Shown: positions 42,694 through 52,237, counted from the first letter of the stretch. The stretch is DNA of 64,000 nucleotides from a bacterium (GCA_024742475.1 JANSYI010000030.1:1-64000); one strand, 5' to 3'. Notes: a model not told the origin generated them from the letters alone. Program-made: numbers and translations.

Positions 42694-42709
42694 AGAAGAA
42701 GGTACGAAA

Positions 42710-44938
42710 ATGAAGCGACTTGCATTGTTTGGGTCTTGGAAGCGACTTGGCGTCCAGGCTGGCCTGTTGGCGGGGTTGGGTCTCGCATTCGTGGGGGGGT
42801 CGGAGAAGCCGGCACAAGCGGGCGCCGACTGTGTCGGTGACGAGGCCTGCTCGTTCAAGAAGCCCAACCTCCTCATCGTGCTCGACTACTCGTCGTCGAT
42901 GAACGACGACTTCCAACCCGGCCAGACCCGGTGGGAAGCCGCGGTCGAAGCGATCGACAACATCGTCACCACCGACAACGGGTTCTTCGACGAGAGCATG
43001 CACCTGGGCTTGCTGCGGTTCGGACACGACCCCGACCCGGACAACGAGGGCACCATCATCACCGTCTCGGGTCAGACGGATCCCTCGGGCATCACCGATG
43101 GTCAGGCGCTCGACGTGCCCTGGTACGACGCCGACAACGACCCGTCGGGCTACTTCGAGTGCACGGGCGAGGACATCTCCACGTTCCTCAACAGCGTCGA
43201 GCCGCCGCTGTGTGTCGGCCTCAACTGCGCGGGTATCGGTACCTGGACGCAGGGGGCCCTGCTCGCCGCGCGCGACTACATCGCACAGACCCGCGCCGAT
43301 CACCCCGACGACCTCACGCCCGGTGACGAGCGTGCGTACTTCGTGATGCTGATGACCGACGGCGTCTGGACGACCCAGACCGGTCAGGCTCCGGCCAACG
43401 CCACCGAGCAGGCGGCGTTCGATCCCGTTCCCGTCGGCGGCGACCTGTTCGCGACCGACGACGTTCCCGTATACGTCGTCGCGTTCGGTGATGCCCTCGG
43501 CGAAGGCTTTGCCGACGATCTCGCGAACGCAGGCGGCACCGTCCAAGCCATCGACGCGGGCGCGGGTCAGCTCGTCCCGGCGCTCGAGACCGTCATCGAA
43601 GACATCGAGGACACCATCATCATCCCCGAGTGCACCGGTGGTCTCCCCCGCATCATGGTCGTGCGCGACGCGTCGAGCTCCATGCTCAACACGGGCAACC
43701 CGCTCGACCCCGACAACTACGTCGCCGGCGCAATGGGCATGACCGGCTGGGATCAGGCGCGCGACGCCCTCTCGGGCGATTCCTCGCTGTTCGACGTTCT
43801 CGTTCCGGGCGTGAACAACCAGCCCGTCGAAGACCTGGTGCACCTGGGTCTCATCACCTTCGGCACCGAAGGCGACCAGCAGCTGCTCGTCGACTACGGC
43901 CCCTGCATGAAGGACAACTTCGGCTGGGCGCTCGACCCCAACACCACGTGCGGCCCTGGCTGCGCGGATCCGTGGGGCGGTCCTCCGATCATCTGGTCGC
44001 CCGTCGGCCCCGGTGATGCCGCCTACCCCGGCTTCGACCAGGACACCTACAGCACCATGCCGGACTGCAACACGGGCATGTTCGACCTGGATGCATGCAC
44101 GGGTTCGGCCACGGCCACCCACACCGGGCTCGCGCTGGCCAACGCCAACGCTGAGGCCTACCGCATGAGCCCGCCCGAACTCTACCCGGTCGACGGAAGC
44201 ACGCAGTTCTTCAACATCATCATCACCGACGGTGCGTACAGCCTCAACGGCTGGTCGACCGACGAGCAGGTCTCGGCCGAGCTCACGGACATGTACACCA
44301 ACGACAACACGACCACGTTCGTGATCGGGTTTGGTGATGACGAACAGCTCGCGCCCGTCGAGCTGGGCAACATGGCCTGCTGGGGCTCCGGTGGTACCGG
44401 CATCCCGTGCAACGGCGGCGCGATCGACTACTTCACCGCGGCCAACCAAACCGAGCTCGAGGACGCGCTGCAGACGATCATCGAGCAGATCACGTTCGAC
44501 CCCTGCTGCGGGTTCAACGACTGCTCGTTCAACCCGGAGCCCACCACGGGCGAGCCCGACCCCATCCCCGAGGAGACCAGCACGGGTCCGGGCGAGACCA
44601 CCGGTGACGACAGCACCGGCCCCTCGCTCACCTCCGGCTCTGGCGACTCCTCGAGCGGCGAGCCTCCGGCGGGCAGCAGCTCCTCCGGCGAGCCCGCTGC
44701 GGACAGCTCCTCGAGCGCTGGCGACGACTCGACGACCGACGACCCCGACCCCACCAACGACCCGACCAACGTCACCGGCAACGATGAGTCCGGCGGCGAC
44801 GAGTCCAGCGGTGGTGACTCCGCGGGCGCAATCGACGACGACGGCTGCGGCTGCTCCGCCGGCAACGACGAGGGCTCCGGCTGGCTCGGGGGCATGTTCA
44901 TGCTCGGCCTCTTCGGCCTCGTCCGTCGCCGCAAGTAA
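42710..44938 (+). CDS. Two-VWA-domain surface protein with MYXO-CTERM-like tail
   Basis: The 742-residue product has a signal peptide (LALFGSWKRLGVQAGLLAGLG to AQAG), a first VWA domain with LLIVLDYSSSMNDDF and VMLMTDGVW, and a second with IMVVRDASSSMLN and IIITDGAYS. Both have a DxSxS MIDAS start. Then a long Ser/Thr/Asp/Gly/Glu-rich linker with many Pro, and the tail DDDGCGCSAGNDEGSGW, a hydrophobic segment and VRRRK. That is the MYXO-CTERM pattern for sorting to the cell surface. It is expected to be an adhesin or surface receptor. AGAAGG near 42697 precedes the ATG. A strong terminator follows at 44961. Confidence 0.9.
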   Translation: MKRLALFGSWKRLGVQAGLLAGLGLAFVGGSEKPAQAGADCVGDEACSFKKPNLLIVLDYSSSMNDDFQPGQTRWEAAVEAIDNIVTTDNGFFDESMHLGLLRFGHDPDPDNEGTIITVSGQTDPSGITDGQALDVPWYDADNDPSGYFECTGEDISTFLNSVEPPLCVGLNCAGIGTWTQGALLAARDYIAQTRADHPDDLTPGDERAYFVMLMTDGVWTTQTGQAPANATEQAAFDPVPVGGDLFATDDVPVYVVAFGDALGEGFADDLANAGGTVQAIDAGAGQLVPALETVIEDIEDTIIIPECTGGLPRIMVVRDASSSMLNTGNPLDPDNYVAGAMGMTGWDQARDALSGDSSLFDVLVPGVNNQPVEDLVHLGLITFGTEGDQQLLVDYGPCMKDNFGWALDPNTTCGPGCADPWGGPPIIWSPVGPGDAAYPGFDQDTYSTMPDCNTGMFDLDACTGSATATHTGLALANANAEAYRMSPPELYPVDGSTQFFNIIITDGAYSLNGWSTDEQVSAELTDMYTNDNTTTFVIGFGDDEQLAPVELGNMACWGSGGTGIPCNGGAIDYFTAANQTELEDALQTIIEQITFDPCCGFNDCSFNPEPTTGEPDPIPEETSTGPGETTGDDSTGPSLTSGSGDSSSGEPPAGSSSSGEPAADSSSSAGDDSTTDDPDPTNDPTNVTGNDESGGDESSGGDSAGAIDDDGCGCSAGNDEGSGWLGGMFMLGLFGLVRRRK

Positions 44939-44960
44939 GCGCCTTCGGGCTGCATGAGCG

Positions 44961-44993
44961 ACGCCGTCGTGGGTGACCACGGCGGCGTTTCTT
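44961..44993 (+). terminator. Hairpin terminator after the two-VWA gene
   Basis: ACGCCGTCGTGG, loop GTGA, then CCACGGCGGCGT (one mismatch) forms a 12-bp stem, followed by TTTCTTC. It lies 23 bp after the stop codon of the surface protein. Good stem and a modest T-tract. Confidence 0.75.
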
Positions 44994-45119
44994 CATTGGG
45001 GGCGGTTCCGGTACCGGTGGCCACGTCTCGACGACCGTGCGGGCCATGCCCCCGAAGGACAATGGCCAGGCGAAGGTGGAAGGGCGGTGGCGCTGTGACC
45101 GTCGGGCTAGCACGATGTG

Positions 45120-45846
45120 ATGGCCAGTCCGCACGACTCGCTCTTCAAGGCAGTGTTCAGCGAGCTCGACAACGCGCGGGGCGTGTTCGTCCACGCACTT
45201 CGTTCCACTCGTCCTGTCGCACGCGACGTCTGGTTGGACGGCGGAGCAGCAGTTCTCGGCTCTCTTCGATTCCGACGTCCGGCGACTCATGCCAGATGCG
45301 ATCCCCGACTTCCGCTACCTGGTCTTGGACGTTCGGACGACAGCAGGCGCGGAGTTTCGGCGGGCTCCAATCCCACACGAAGCGAAGCTTGCGCTGTGGC
45401 TGATGAGAGAAATCCGTGACGCGGTGGCTTTTGCGGCCGGCCTCTCGAATTGGCTCGATGTGATCGCGCGTCTCGAGAGGCACCCCCGAGGGCGCGAGAA
45501 ACTCACCCGGTTGCTCGAGTATGTCCTGCAAGCGGGGGAGGACATGCAGCTGTCGGAGATCCATGCCATCCTCAGCGAAGCGGCGCCAATCGCTGGTGGA
45601 ATCTTGATGACGACGATCGCAGACCAACTTCGAGCCGAAGGTAAGGCCGTGGGGCTGGCCGAAGGTAAGGCCGTGGGGCTGGCCGAAGGCAAGGCGCAGG
45701 CGCTGCTGACGATTCTCGAGGCTCGCGAGCTCGTCATCGGTGCGGGGCAGCGAGCCGCGATCCTTGGGTGTGATGATGTGGAGCTGCTCGACCGCTGGAC
45801 TCGCCGTGCGATCTCGGCGAACTCGGTGGCCGACGTGCTGGAGTGA
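45120..45846 (+). pseudogene. Rpn family (PD-(D/E)XK) recombination-promoting nuclease, internally deleted and frameshifted
   Basis: The 5' part (frame of 45120) encodes the typical Rpn start MASPHDSLFKAVFSELDNARG. From about 45200 the continuation is in the next frame: FVPLVLSHATSGWTAEQQF, FDSDVRRLMPDAIPDFRYLV and the family C-terminus to 45846. Compared with intact Rpn proteins about 100 residues are missing between the two parts, including the PD-(D/E)XK catalytic region. The frames do not match, so it is not translated whole. A start at 45289 could still make the C-terminal part (185 residues). A 24-bp repeat near the end codes for EGKAVGLA twice. Confidence 0.75.
45634..45681 (+). repeat. 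Two 24-bp tandem repeats within the Rpn pseudogene
   Basis: GCCGAAGGTAAGGCCGTGGG plus CTG and its repeat (two exact copies, a partial third up to about 45695) encode the Gly/Glu-rich linker EGKAVGLA. Rpn proteins often have such EGxx repeats near the C-terminus. Confidence 0.8.
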
Positions 45847-45861
45847 GCGAGCCGCAGCTGC

Positions 45862-47319
45862 TCACGTGCCGCAGAACGTCTTGTAGCCGTCGTCGAACGC
45901 CTCGGGGGCTGGCTCGGCGTATCGGTCGAGACCATCGCGTCGGGTGAAGGGGTCGGTCACCGCCTCGAGCAGCCGGTGCATGGGGTCGAGGTCGCCATCG
46001 ACGGCGGCGCCGAGCGCCTCTTCGACCAGGTGGTTGCGCGGAATGTAGATCGGGTTGATTGTGTCCATGCGCTCCGCCGCGCCGCCCCGGCCTCCCGGTT
46101 CGCGGTCGATGCGGGCAAGCCACCGCGCCGCCCACGCGTCGAAGCCTTCGACGTCGGCAAACATGTCGTCGCTGCCGCGTGCCACGCTCGAGAGGCCTCG
46201 CATCGCTTTGGTGTAGTCGAGTCGAGCGCCCTCGAGCAGCGTGGTCAACGCGGTCGCGAGCGATTCGTCCTCGTCTTCGGCTTCGACGATGCCGAGCTTG
46301 GCACGCATGCCCTTCGTCCACGCGGTCTGGTAGCGCAGTGCGAAAGCCTGCAGGGACTTGCGGGCGTGCTCCATCGCGACGTCCTTGTCGTCGTCGAGCA
46401 GAGGAAGCAGCGTCTCGGCGAACCGCGCGATGTTCCACTGCCCGATGCCGGGCTGGTTGCCGTACGCGTAGCGCCCCCGGTGGTCGATCGAGCTGTAGAC
46501 GGTTCGCGGGTCGAAGCGGTCCATGAACGCGCAAGGTCCGTAGTCGATCGTCTCGCCCGACAGGGCCACGTTGTCGGTGTTCATCACGCCGTGAATGAAG
46601 CCCACCATCATCCACTGCGCGATGAGCTCGGCCTGCGCGTCGACGACGGCGTTGAGCAGACCGACGTAGGGGTTGGGCGTGCCGGCGAGGTGGGGGTAGT
46701 GCCGCTCGATCGTGTAGTCGGCGAGCCGCCGCGTGCTCGTGATGTCCTGGCGCGAGGCGAAGTACTCGAAGGTGCCCACTCGGAGATGGCTGGCAGCCAC
46801 GCGGGCCAAGACGGCCCCCGGCAGAGGGCGCTCGCGGAAGACGGGCTCCCCGGTGGTGACGACCGCGAGCGAGCGGGTCGTCGGAACGCCCAGCGCGTGC
46901 ATGGCTTCGCTGATCACGTGTTCGCGAAGCATGGGGCCCAGCGATGCCTTGCCATCTCCTCCGCGAGAGAACTCGGTGGGTCCCGAGCCCTTGAGCTGAA
47001 GGTCGAAGCGCCGACCCTCCGCGTCGACGAGCTCGCCGAGCAGCAGCGCTCGCCCGTCACCGAGCTGAGGAGAGAACCCGCCGAACTGATGCCCGGCGTA
47101 GAACTGCGCGATGGGGTCTGCGTTCTCGGGGACCGACTGCCCGGAGAAGATCGCTGCTGCGTCGTCTCGCAGGGGTTGCACCTCGAGCCCGAGCGTCATC
47201 GCGAGCGGCTCGTTGAGGACGACGAGCTCTGGCGAGGGGAACGCGGCGGCCTCTGCGGGGAGGAAGAACCCGTCCATCTGGGCGGCGAACGTATTGTCGA
47301 ACGCGAACGACGTGGCCAT
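45862..47319 (-). CDS. selO: Protein adenylyltransferase SelO
   Basis: SelO transfers AMP from ATP to Ser, Thr or Tyr of target proteins; it is a pseudokinase fold with reversed ATP. The 485-residue product matches the family (YdiU) over its whole length: FAGHQFGGFSPQLGDGRA-like (YAGHQFGGFSPQLGDGRALL), DLQLKGSGPTEFSRGGDGKA, SEAMHALGVPTTRSL, GVMNTDNVALSGETIDYGPCAFMD, and NPIYIPRNHLVEEAL near the end. The C-terminal YKTFCGT resembles the Cys-rich end in relatives. No signal peptide. ATG at 47319. It is divergent from the HelD-like gene and next to the Rpn pseudogene. Confidence 0.95.
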   Translation of the reverse strand: MATSFAFDNTFAAQMDGFFLPAEAAAFPSPELVVLNEPLAMTLGLEVQPLRDDAAAIFSGQSVPENADPIAQFYAGHQFGGFSPQLGDGRALLLGELVDAEGRRFDLQLKGSGPTEFSRGGDGKASLGPMLREHVISEAMHALGVPTTRSLAVVTTGEPVFRERPLPGAVLARVAASHLRVGTFEYFASRQDITSTRRLADYTIERHYPHLAGTPNPYVGLLNAVVDAQAELIAQWMMVGFIHGVMNTDNVALSGETIDYGPCAFMDRFDPRTVYSSIDHRGRYAYGNQPGIGQWNIARFAETLLPLLDDDKDVAMEHARKSLQAFALRYQTAWTKGMRAKLGIVEAEDEDESLATALTTLLEGARLDYTKAMRGLSSVARGSDDMFADVEGFDAWAARWLARIDREPGGRGGAAERMDTINPIYIPRNHLVEEALGAAVDGDLDPMHRLLEAVTDPFTRRDGLDRYAEPAPEAFDDGYKTFCGT

Positions 47320-47525
47320 CTACGGCGCACTCTAGCCCACGCGTCTGCGCTCGACCGGCACCGCCGGCAGCCGAGTACAGTGCCCGTCCTCGCGAGCAAG
47401 AGCAACTGGCCCGTGCCCGGACGACGATCGGCGTGGCACGCGTCAAGTCGACGCAGTCTCCGCGCTCATGGCGGCCGAGGTTTGCTCACGTCCAACCCTC
47501 CGTGATCGAGATGGGCAGAATCGAG

Positions 47526-47554
47526 TTGGCAAGGGGCGACGCGGATTGTTATCG
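47526..47554 (+). promoter_or_regulatory. Candidate promoter of the HelD-like gene (near-leaderless)
   Basis: TTGGCA at 47526-47531, a 17-base spacer and TTATCG at 47549-47554 fit -35 and -10 elements. The ATG at 47564 is only 9 bases after the -10, so the mRNA would be nearly leaderless. That would explain the absence of a Shine-Dalgarno sequence. Prediction from spacing only. Confidence 0.4.
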
Positions 47555-47563
47555 GTACCGTCT

Positions 47564-49897
47564 ATGTCGACGGACGCTGTCCAGCGCGGGCCCGAGCCGG
47601 GTGTCGAACTCGCTCATCTTTCGGAGGATGCCCGAGAGATCGTCGCCGAAGAGACCGAGATCCTGGCGAGCATTCGCGCTCGTCTCGAGCGAGAAGCTGC
47701 CGAGAGTCCCGATGCCATCGAGGACCTCGACGCCCAGATGATCGAGCTGCGGGACGCCATCGCCGAGGCGAAGGAGGAGGACGTCGCTTCGCTCATCGAT
47801 CAGATGCACCAAGTCGCGGCGCTCAGCCGCAAGCGCGGCAAGGGCCGGAGCATCCCCATCGATCCCCAGAGCCCCTACTTCGGCCACCTGTGCCTCGAAG
47901 ACGCGCGCACCGGGCGGGCTCGAGAGGTCCTCATCGGGCGCCATACGCTGCTCGACAACGGTGACGGGCTGTCGATCGTCGACTGGCGAAACGCGCCCGT
48001 CAGCCGCCTCTACTATCGCTACGAGGAGGACGACGAGTACGACGAGGAGTTCGGGGAGCGCACGGTCGAAGGCCGAGTGCTCAAGCGCCGCAGCCTCGCG
48101 GTCACCGATGGCACGCTGCGCCGCATCGCCGCACCGCAGGGCACGTTTGCCCGCGGACAGCAGGGCAAGTGGCGTGAGTCCGGAGTCTCGGAACGCCCCA
48201 CCCTCGAGGGCGGCTCGGGCTCGGCGATCCGCTACGACAAGAAGCAGCTCGGCGTGCAGGGCGACGACGCTCAGCTGCGGGCCGACAAGCGGCTGCAGGA
48301 GATCACGGCGCTCATCGACAAGGAGCAGTTCGAGCTCATCACGCACGGCGACTCGGGCATCGTGCTCATTCAAGGTGGTGCAGGCTCGGGCAAGACCACG
48401 GTCGCGCTGCACCGCGTCGCGTACCTTTCGTTCCAGGATCCGCGCCGCTTCGCGCCCAACAAGATGCTGATCGTCGTCTTCAACGAGGCGTTGGTCGAGT
48501 ACATCCGCCACGTGCTGCCTTCGCTCGGTGTCGAAGGCGTCACTGTGACGACCTACCGCCGGTGGACCGCGCAGTTGCTCGCGCGCATGAAGATCGGGAT
48601 CGACCTCAAGCACGAGATCGGAACCCCCGAGCCGGTCTCGCGCTTCAAGAAGCACCCCGTGTTCATGCGGATGCTCGAGGAGCTCGTCGACGAGCACCGG
48701 GCGGACATCGAGGACGAGCTGCAAGAGCGCGTCGCCTCGCGTCCGGGTGGTGTCGAGGTGGTCAAGGCGTGGCGAAGCTTCTCCAAGATGCCAGCGCTCA
48801 CCCAGGTCGAGCGGATGCAGCGCTGGCTCGAGGAAGGGGTGGGTAGCCGCCTCAACCCCAAGACCCGCACTCCCGCGGTCAGCATCATGCGAGTCGCTCG
48901 CGACACGATGCGGGAGATCGTCGGTGACTGGCTGGAGGTGAACACCAACGCCTCACGCATTCGCAAAGCCGTCGCGAAACACGCCGAGGGTGCGTTCACG
49001 CCGGCCGAGCTCGAGGGCATCATCAAGTGGTGCGCTCGCAAGGCCGACCTCGACATCGATCCCGATGACCCCGACGCCAAGCCCGACGACGTCGCGCTCG
49101 ACCCCGAGGACGACGCGGCGCTGCTGCGCCTGATGCAGCTCAAGCACGGGGGGCTCTTCGTCGGCAGCAAGCGCTACGAGTACGAGCACGTCGTGCTCGA
49201 CGAGGCCCAAGACCTCTGCCCGCTCGAGGTACGCGTGCTGCTCGACGCCGTCAGCCGTGGCAAGAGCGTCACGATCGCGGGCGACCGCGCTCAGAAGATG
49301 GTCTTCGACAACGGGTTCCAGGACTGGCCTCAGCTGCTCGAGGGGGCAGGTTTGCCGCACACGGCGATTCAGCCGCTGAAGATCACCTACCGGTCCACCC
49401 GTCAGGTGATGGAGCTGTCGCAGCACGTCCTGGGGCATCTGCACAACCCGCAGGATCAGCTCATCGCGCGCGAGGGCGCTCCGGTCTCGTACTTCGAGTT
49501 CACCGACACGGGCGAAGCGGTCGCGTTCCTCGGCGAGGCGCTGCGCTCCCTCGTGCGTCGCGAGCCCACCGCATCGGTCGCGCTCATCAGCCGCTACCCG
49601 CAGCAAGCCGACACCTACTACGAAGCGTTGCGCGTGGCCGAGGTGCCCAAGCTTCGCCGCGTTCGGCGACAGGACTTCACCTTCACCGCAGGCATCGACG
49701 TCACCGACGTCCGGCAGGTCAAAGGCCTCGAGTTCGACTACGTCGTCCTGCTCGAGCCCAACCGGCAAAATTATCCCGCGCACGACCAGTCCCGCCACCT
49801 CATGCACATCGCGGTCACCCGCGCCGCGTATCAGCTGTGGATGGTAAACACGGGCGATCGAAGCCCGCTGCTGCCCGAGCTCGAGAGCGCGCTCTAG
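47564..49897 (+). CDS. HelD-like UvrD/Rep superfamily 1 helicase
   Basis: The 777-residue product has an N-terminal coiled-coil arm (about 20-95), then a family segment with GDGLSIVDWRNAPVSRLYYR, the Walker A GGAGSGKTT (271-279), LDEAQDL, VTIAGDRAQKMVF, and KGLEFDYVVLL, VTRAAYQLW. This is the order of HelD and helicase-IV proteins. HelD-type proteins bind RNA polymerase and recycle it with ATP; they are best known in Gram-positives. ATG at 47564 (MSTDAVQRG) chosen; the longer frame to 47468 lacks conservation. Its TAG stop overlaps the stop of the convergent gene by 4 bp (CTAG). Confidence 0.88.
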   Translation: MSTDAVQRGPEPGVELAHLSEDAREIVAEETEILASIRARLEREAAESPDAIEDLDAQMIELRDAIAEAKEEDVASLIDQMHQVAALSRKRGKGRSIPIDPQSPYFGHLCLEDARTGRAREVLIGRHTLLDNGDGLSIVDWRNAPVSRLYYRYEEDDEYDEEFGERTVEGRVLKRRSLAVTDGTLRRIAAPQGTFARGQQGKWRESGVSERPTLEGGSGSAIRYDKKQLGVQGDDAQLRADKRLQEITALIDKEQFELITHGDSGIVLIQGGAGSGKTTVALHRVAYLSFQDPRRFAPNKMLIVVFNEALVEYIRHVLPSLGVEGVTVTTYRRWTAQLLARMKIGIDLKHEIGTPEPVSRFKKHPVFMRMLEELVDEHRADIEDELQERVASRPGGVEVVKAWRSFSKMPALTQVERMQRWLEEGVGSRLNPKTRTPAVSIMRVARDTMREIVGDWLEVNTNASRIRKAVAKHAEGAFTPAELEGIIKWCARKADLDIDPDDPDAKPDDVALDPEDDAALLRLMQLKHGGLFVGSKRYEYEHVVLDEAQDLCPLEVRVLLDAVSRGKSVTIAGDRAQKMVFDNGFQDWPQLLEGAGLPHTAIQPLKITYRSTRQVMELSQHVLGHLHNPQDQLIAREGAPVSYFEFTDTGEAVAFLGEALRSLVRREPTASVALISRYPQQADTYYEALRVAEVPKLRRVRRQDFTFTAGIDVTDVRQVKGLEFDYVVLLEPNRQNYPAHDQSRHLMHIAVTRAAYQLWMVNTGDRSPLLPELESAL

Positions 49898-50652
49898 CGG
49901 TCTCGCACGAGTCGGACGATCCCCACGACGAGCGCGGCGGTGCCTGCCGCAGCGAGGACGCTGCCGGTGATCATCCAAGCGTTGCCCTTGCTGCGCTCCT
50001 CGTCGAGGAAGGTGCTCGAGGGCGGCTCGTTGGCGGGCATGCCCGAGTCGATGACCATCTGCTCTGCCCGGGGTGTGAAGCGAGAGCCGATGATGATTCC
50101 AGCGAGGCCGCCAGCGAGCAGAGCTCCGCCGCCGGCGATCCACACCGGGTTGGGAATGGTGCGCTCGGGTGGTTCTTTGCGAGGCGAGGTGACGGGCTCG
50201 ACGTCTTGCGGTGCCTCGACCGCCGTTGGCGGTGGCGGCTCGGGATCGAGGTAGGGGTCGAGTCGGTCGCGTTCGCCCTGGAGGAGCGCGTGCAGCTCCT
50301 CCTCGAGCTCGGCCTCGAGCGCTTCGTCGAGCAGGGTCGCGACCTCGCGGACGCGCTCCCTGTCGCCGCCGGCGGAGAACTCGGCCAAGGTGGTCGTCAC
50401 GATCAGCGAGAGCAGCGTGGTGCGGTAGGGCCACTGCTCGGGCGTCGGCTCGACCTGGGCGTACGCCCCGACCCACGCCTCCCGAGCACCTCCGTAATCC
50501 CCTGAGTCGTAGAGCTCTTCACCCTTGCGGTGAAGCGTCTGGACGTCGTCGGCGGGTCGTGCGGCGATGATGGGGCTGCGCTGCGCGGGCTGAATGGTCG
50601 TCGAGGAGACCATCGTCTCGACGAGCACGAGCGACACGGCGCGGAGCAGCAT
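49894..50652 (-). CDS. TPR-like membrane protein, hypothetical
   Basis: The 252-residue product begins with a hydrophobic segment that could be a signal. A TPR-like helical pair lies in the first third (LHRKGEELYDSGDYGGAREAW), then a Glu-rich helix region, a Pro-rich linker, and two membrane segments (VWIAGGGALLAGGLAGIIIG and WMITGSVLAAAGTAALVVGIV) with Arg at the end. This layout is common among myxobacterial proteins of unknown role. It overlaps the HelD-like stop by CTAG. It is divergent from the second kinase. Confidence 0.7.
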   Translation of the reverse strand: MLLRAVSLVLVETMVSSTTIQPAQRSPIIAARPADDVQTLHRKGEELYDSGDYGGAREAWVGAYAQVEPTPEQWPYRTTLLSLIVTTTLAEFSAGGDRERVREVATLLDEALEAELEEELHALLQGERDRLDPYLDPEPPPPTAVEAPQDVEPVTSPRKEPPERTIPNPVWIAGGGALLAGGLAGIIIGSRFTPRAEQMVIDSGMPANEPPSSTFLDEERSKGNAWMITGSVLAAAGTAALVVGIVRLVRDR

Positions 50653-50772
50653 CGGGGCATGGTCTCAAACGGGAGTACGGCACTCCAGTTTCCGGCCGAC
50701 CGGACCTGATAGACTTTCAGTACGGCGACCCCCCGAGTGCCGAGCGCGTCAGGCGCACGGCCACCCTTCTCG

Positions 50773-52227
50773 ATGACCGCCCCGATTGCCATTCGAGCCT
50801 CTTCGACGCTTCCGCAGGTCGGTGAGGTGGTCGCACAGCGGTACTCGATCGAGCGGTTCATCGCGCGCGGTGGCATGTCGCACGTCTTCGCTGCCCGCCA
50901 TGCGGCGTTGGGTTCCGTCCTCGCGCTCAAGGTCCTCGACCCGAAGCTGTTCGATGGGGTCAGCGACGCGAGGGTGCGATTCGAGCGGGAGGCACGGCTC
51001 GCGTCGCGCCTGCGCCACCCCTCCATCGTCGAGGTGTTCGACATCGGGGTCACCGAGGGGGGGCTCCCCTTCATCGCGATGGAGCTGCTCGACGGCGCCT
51101 CGCTCTCCAAGGTCTTGCGTTCCGAGGGGCAGATGCCGTGGGCGCGGGCGTCCGGTCTGATCCTACAGGTGCTCGATGCGCTGCAGGTCGCACACGCGGC
51201 CGGCGCGGTGCATCGCGACGTCAAGCCCGACAACTGCCTGATCCTCCGCGACAACCAGCATCTCAAACTCCTCGACTTCGGCATTGCTCGGGTCCTGGAT
51301 GAGACGCAGGTGACCGTGGCGGGGAGGGTGATGGGGACACCGCACTACCTCTCGCCGGAGCAAGCGATGGGTGCGACCACGGACGCACGAACCGACGTGT
51401 ACTCGGCCGGGATCGTCTTGTACGAGATGCTCACCGGGAGATGCCCCTTCGAGGACGGCACCACGTTCGAGATCGTGGGCGCGCACGTCACCGAGCCTCC
51501 GCCACCGCTGTCCTCGATCATCGACGTCTCCGAGCTCCCCGATGGACTGCCCGCGCTCATGGAGCGGGTCCTTGCAAAGGACCCCAATCACCGGCCGCCC
51601 AATGCCGGTGCGTTCGCTGCCGAGTTGCGGGCGATGGAGGCGGCGCCCGCCGCTGGCGTTCTTCGCCCGGGCGTGTGGATCGCGGCGGCGGTCGCAGCGT
51701 TCGTGATCGGACTCGGTGCGGTCGGCATCGCATCCAGCGTGCCCGGCGACCCCGTCTCGTCGCAGCCGATGCTCTCCGGTCTTCGGCTGGAGCTGCCGGA
51801 GACCCCACCAGTGCCGCCGTCCGAGGACGCGGTGTCGCCGGCCTCGCCGCTCGCCGAGCCATACGTTCCCGGCGAGGACGCCGCCAGGCAGAACGACGAA
51901 GCGCCGGGACCCGGTACTCCCGACGCCGAAGCCAAACCCGCGCCCGCGCGTCCGCGGGACAAGAAGGCGTCGCGGAAGCGCCGTGTGTCGCGCGGCATTC
52001 GCAAGGCGGCGTCCGTTTGTGGCGCTTATGCGCCCCCCGGGGGTGCGTTGGTTTCGATCGAGGTCGAGGTCGCGGCTGATGGCGACCTGCAGGGCACCCA
52101 GATCAAGCCGCCGTATGCCGGGTCGGTGCTGGGGAAGTGCGTCGCGCGTGCGCTCGGAAAGGTGAACGTGAGCGCTGGGCCGGCCGTCTCGTTTCGTCAA
52201 CGTGTGCGCGTTGGCGGCGGGCGGTAG
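50773..52227 (+). CDS. Hanks-type Ser/Thr protein kinase with C-terminal TonB/AgI-like domain
   Basis: The 484-residue product has a kinase domain near 20-285: loop IARGGMSHVF, ALKVL, the catalytic HRDVKPDN (from about 147), DFGIARVLD, GTPHYLSPEQA (from about 187), and an APE-type helix. One membrane segment lies near 300-323, followed by a Pro/Ala/Glu-rich linker and a basic patch. The C-terminal 75 residues (VCGAYAPPGGALVSIEVEV, GSVLGKCVARALG) look like a small TonB-C-like beta domain seen at the ends of myxobacterial signalling proteins. It is likely a periplasmic sensing part. ATG at 50773 is chosen. The lipoprotein gene follows 10 bp later. Confidence 0.9.
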   Translation: MTAPIAIRASSTLPQVGEVVAQRYSIERFIARGGMSHVFAARHAALGSVLALKVLDPKLFDGVSDARVRFEREARLASRLRHPSIVEVFDIGVTEGGLPFIAMELLDGASLSKVLRSEGQMPWARASGLILQVLDALQVAHAAGAVHRDVKPDNCLILRDNQHLKLLDFGIARVLDETQVTVAGRVMGTPHYLSPEQAMGATTDARTDVYSAGIVLYEMLTGRCPFEDGTTFEIVGAHVTEPPPPLSSIIDVSELPDGLPALMERVLAKDPNHRPPNAGAFAAELRAMEAAPAAGVLRPGVWIAAAVAAFVIGLGAVGIASSVPGDPVSSQPMLSGLRLELPETPPVPPSEDAVSPASPLAEPYVPGEDAARQNDEAPGPGTPDAEAKPAPARPRDKKASRKRRVSRGIRKAASVCGAYAPPGGALVSIEVEVAADGDLQGTQIKPPYAGSVLGKCVARALGKVNVSAGPAVSFRQRVRVGGGR

Positions 52228-52237
52228 ACTGTCCTCG

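Noticed and set aside
42601..42709. Cyclic-di-GMP (GEMM), cobalamin, c-di-AMP or guanidine riboswitch
   Set aside because: None of the consensus cores (for example GACGCAAAGCC of GEMM) is present.
47430..47470. A sigma-54 promoter (TGGCACG near 47436)
   Set aside because: TGGCACG is present, but the TTGC element at the required distance is missing.
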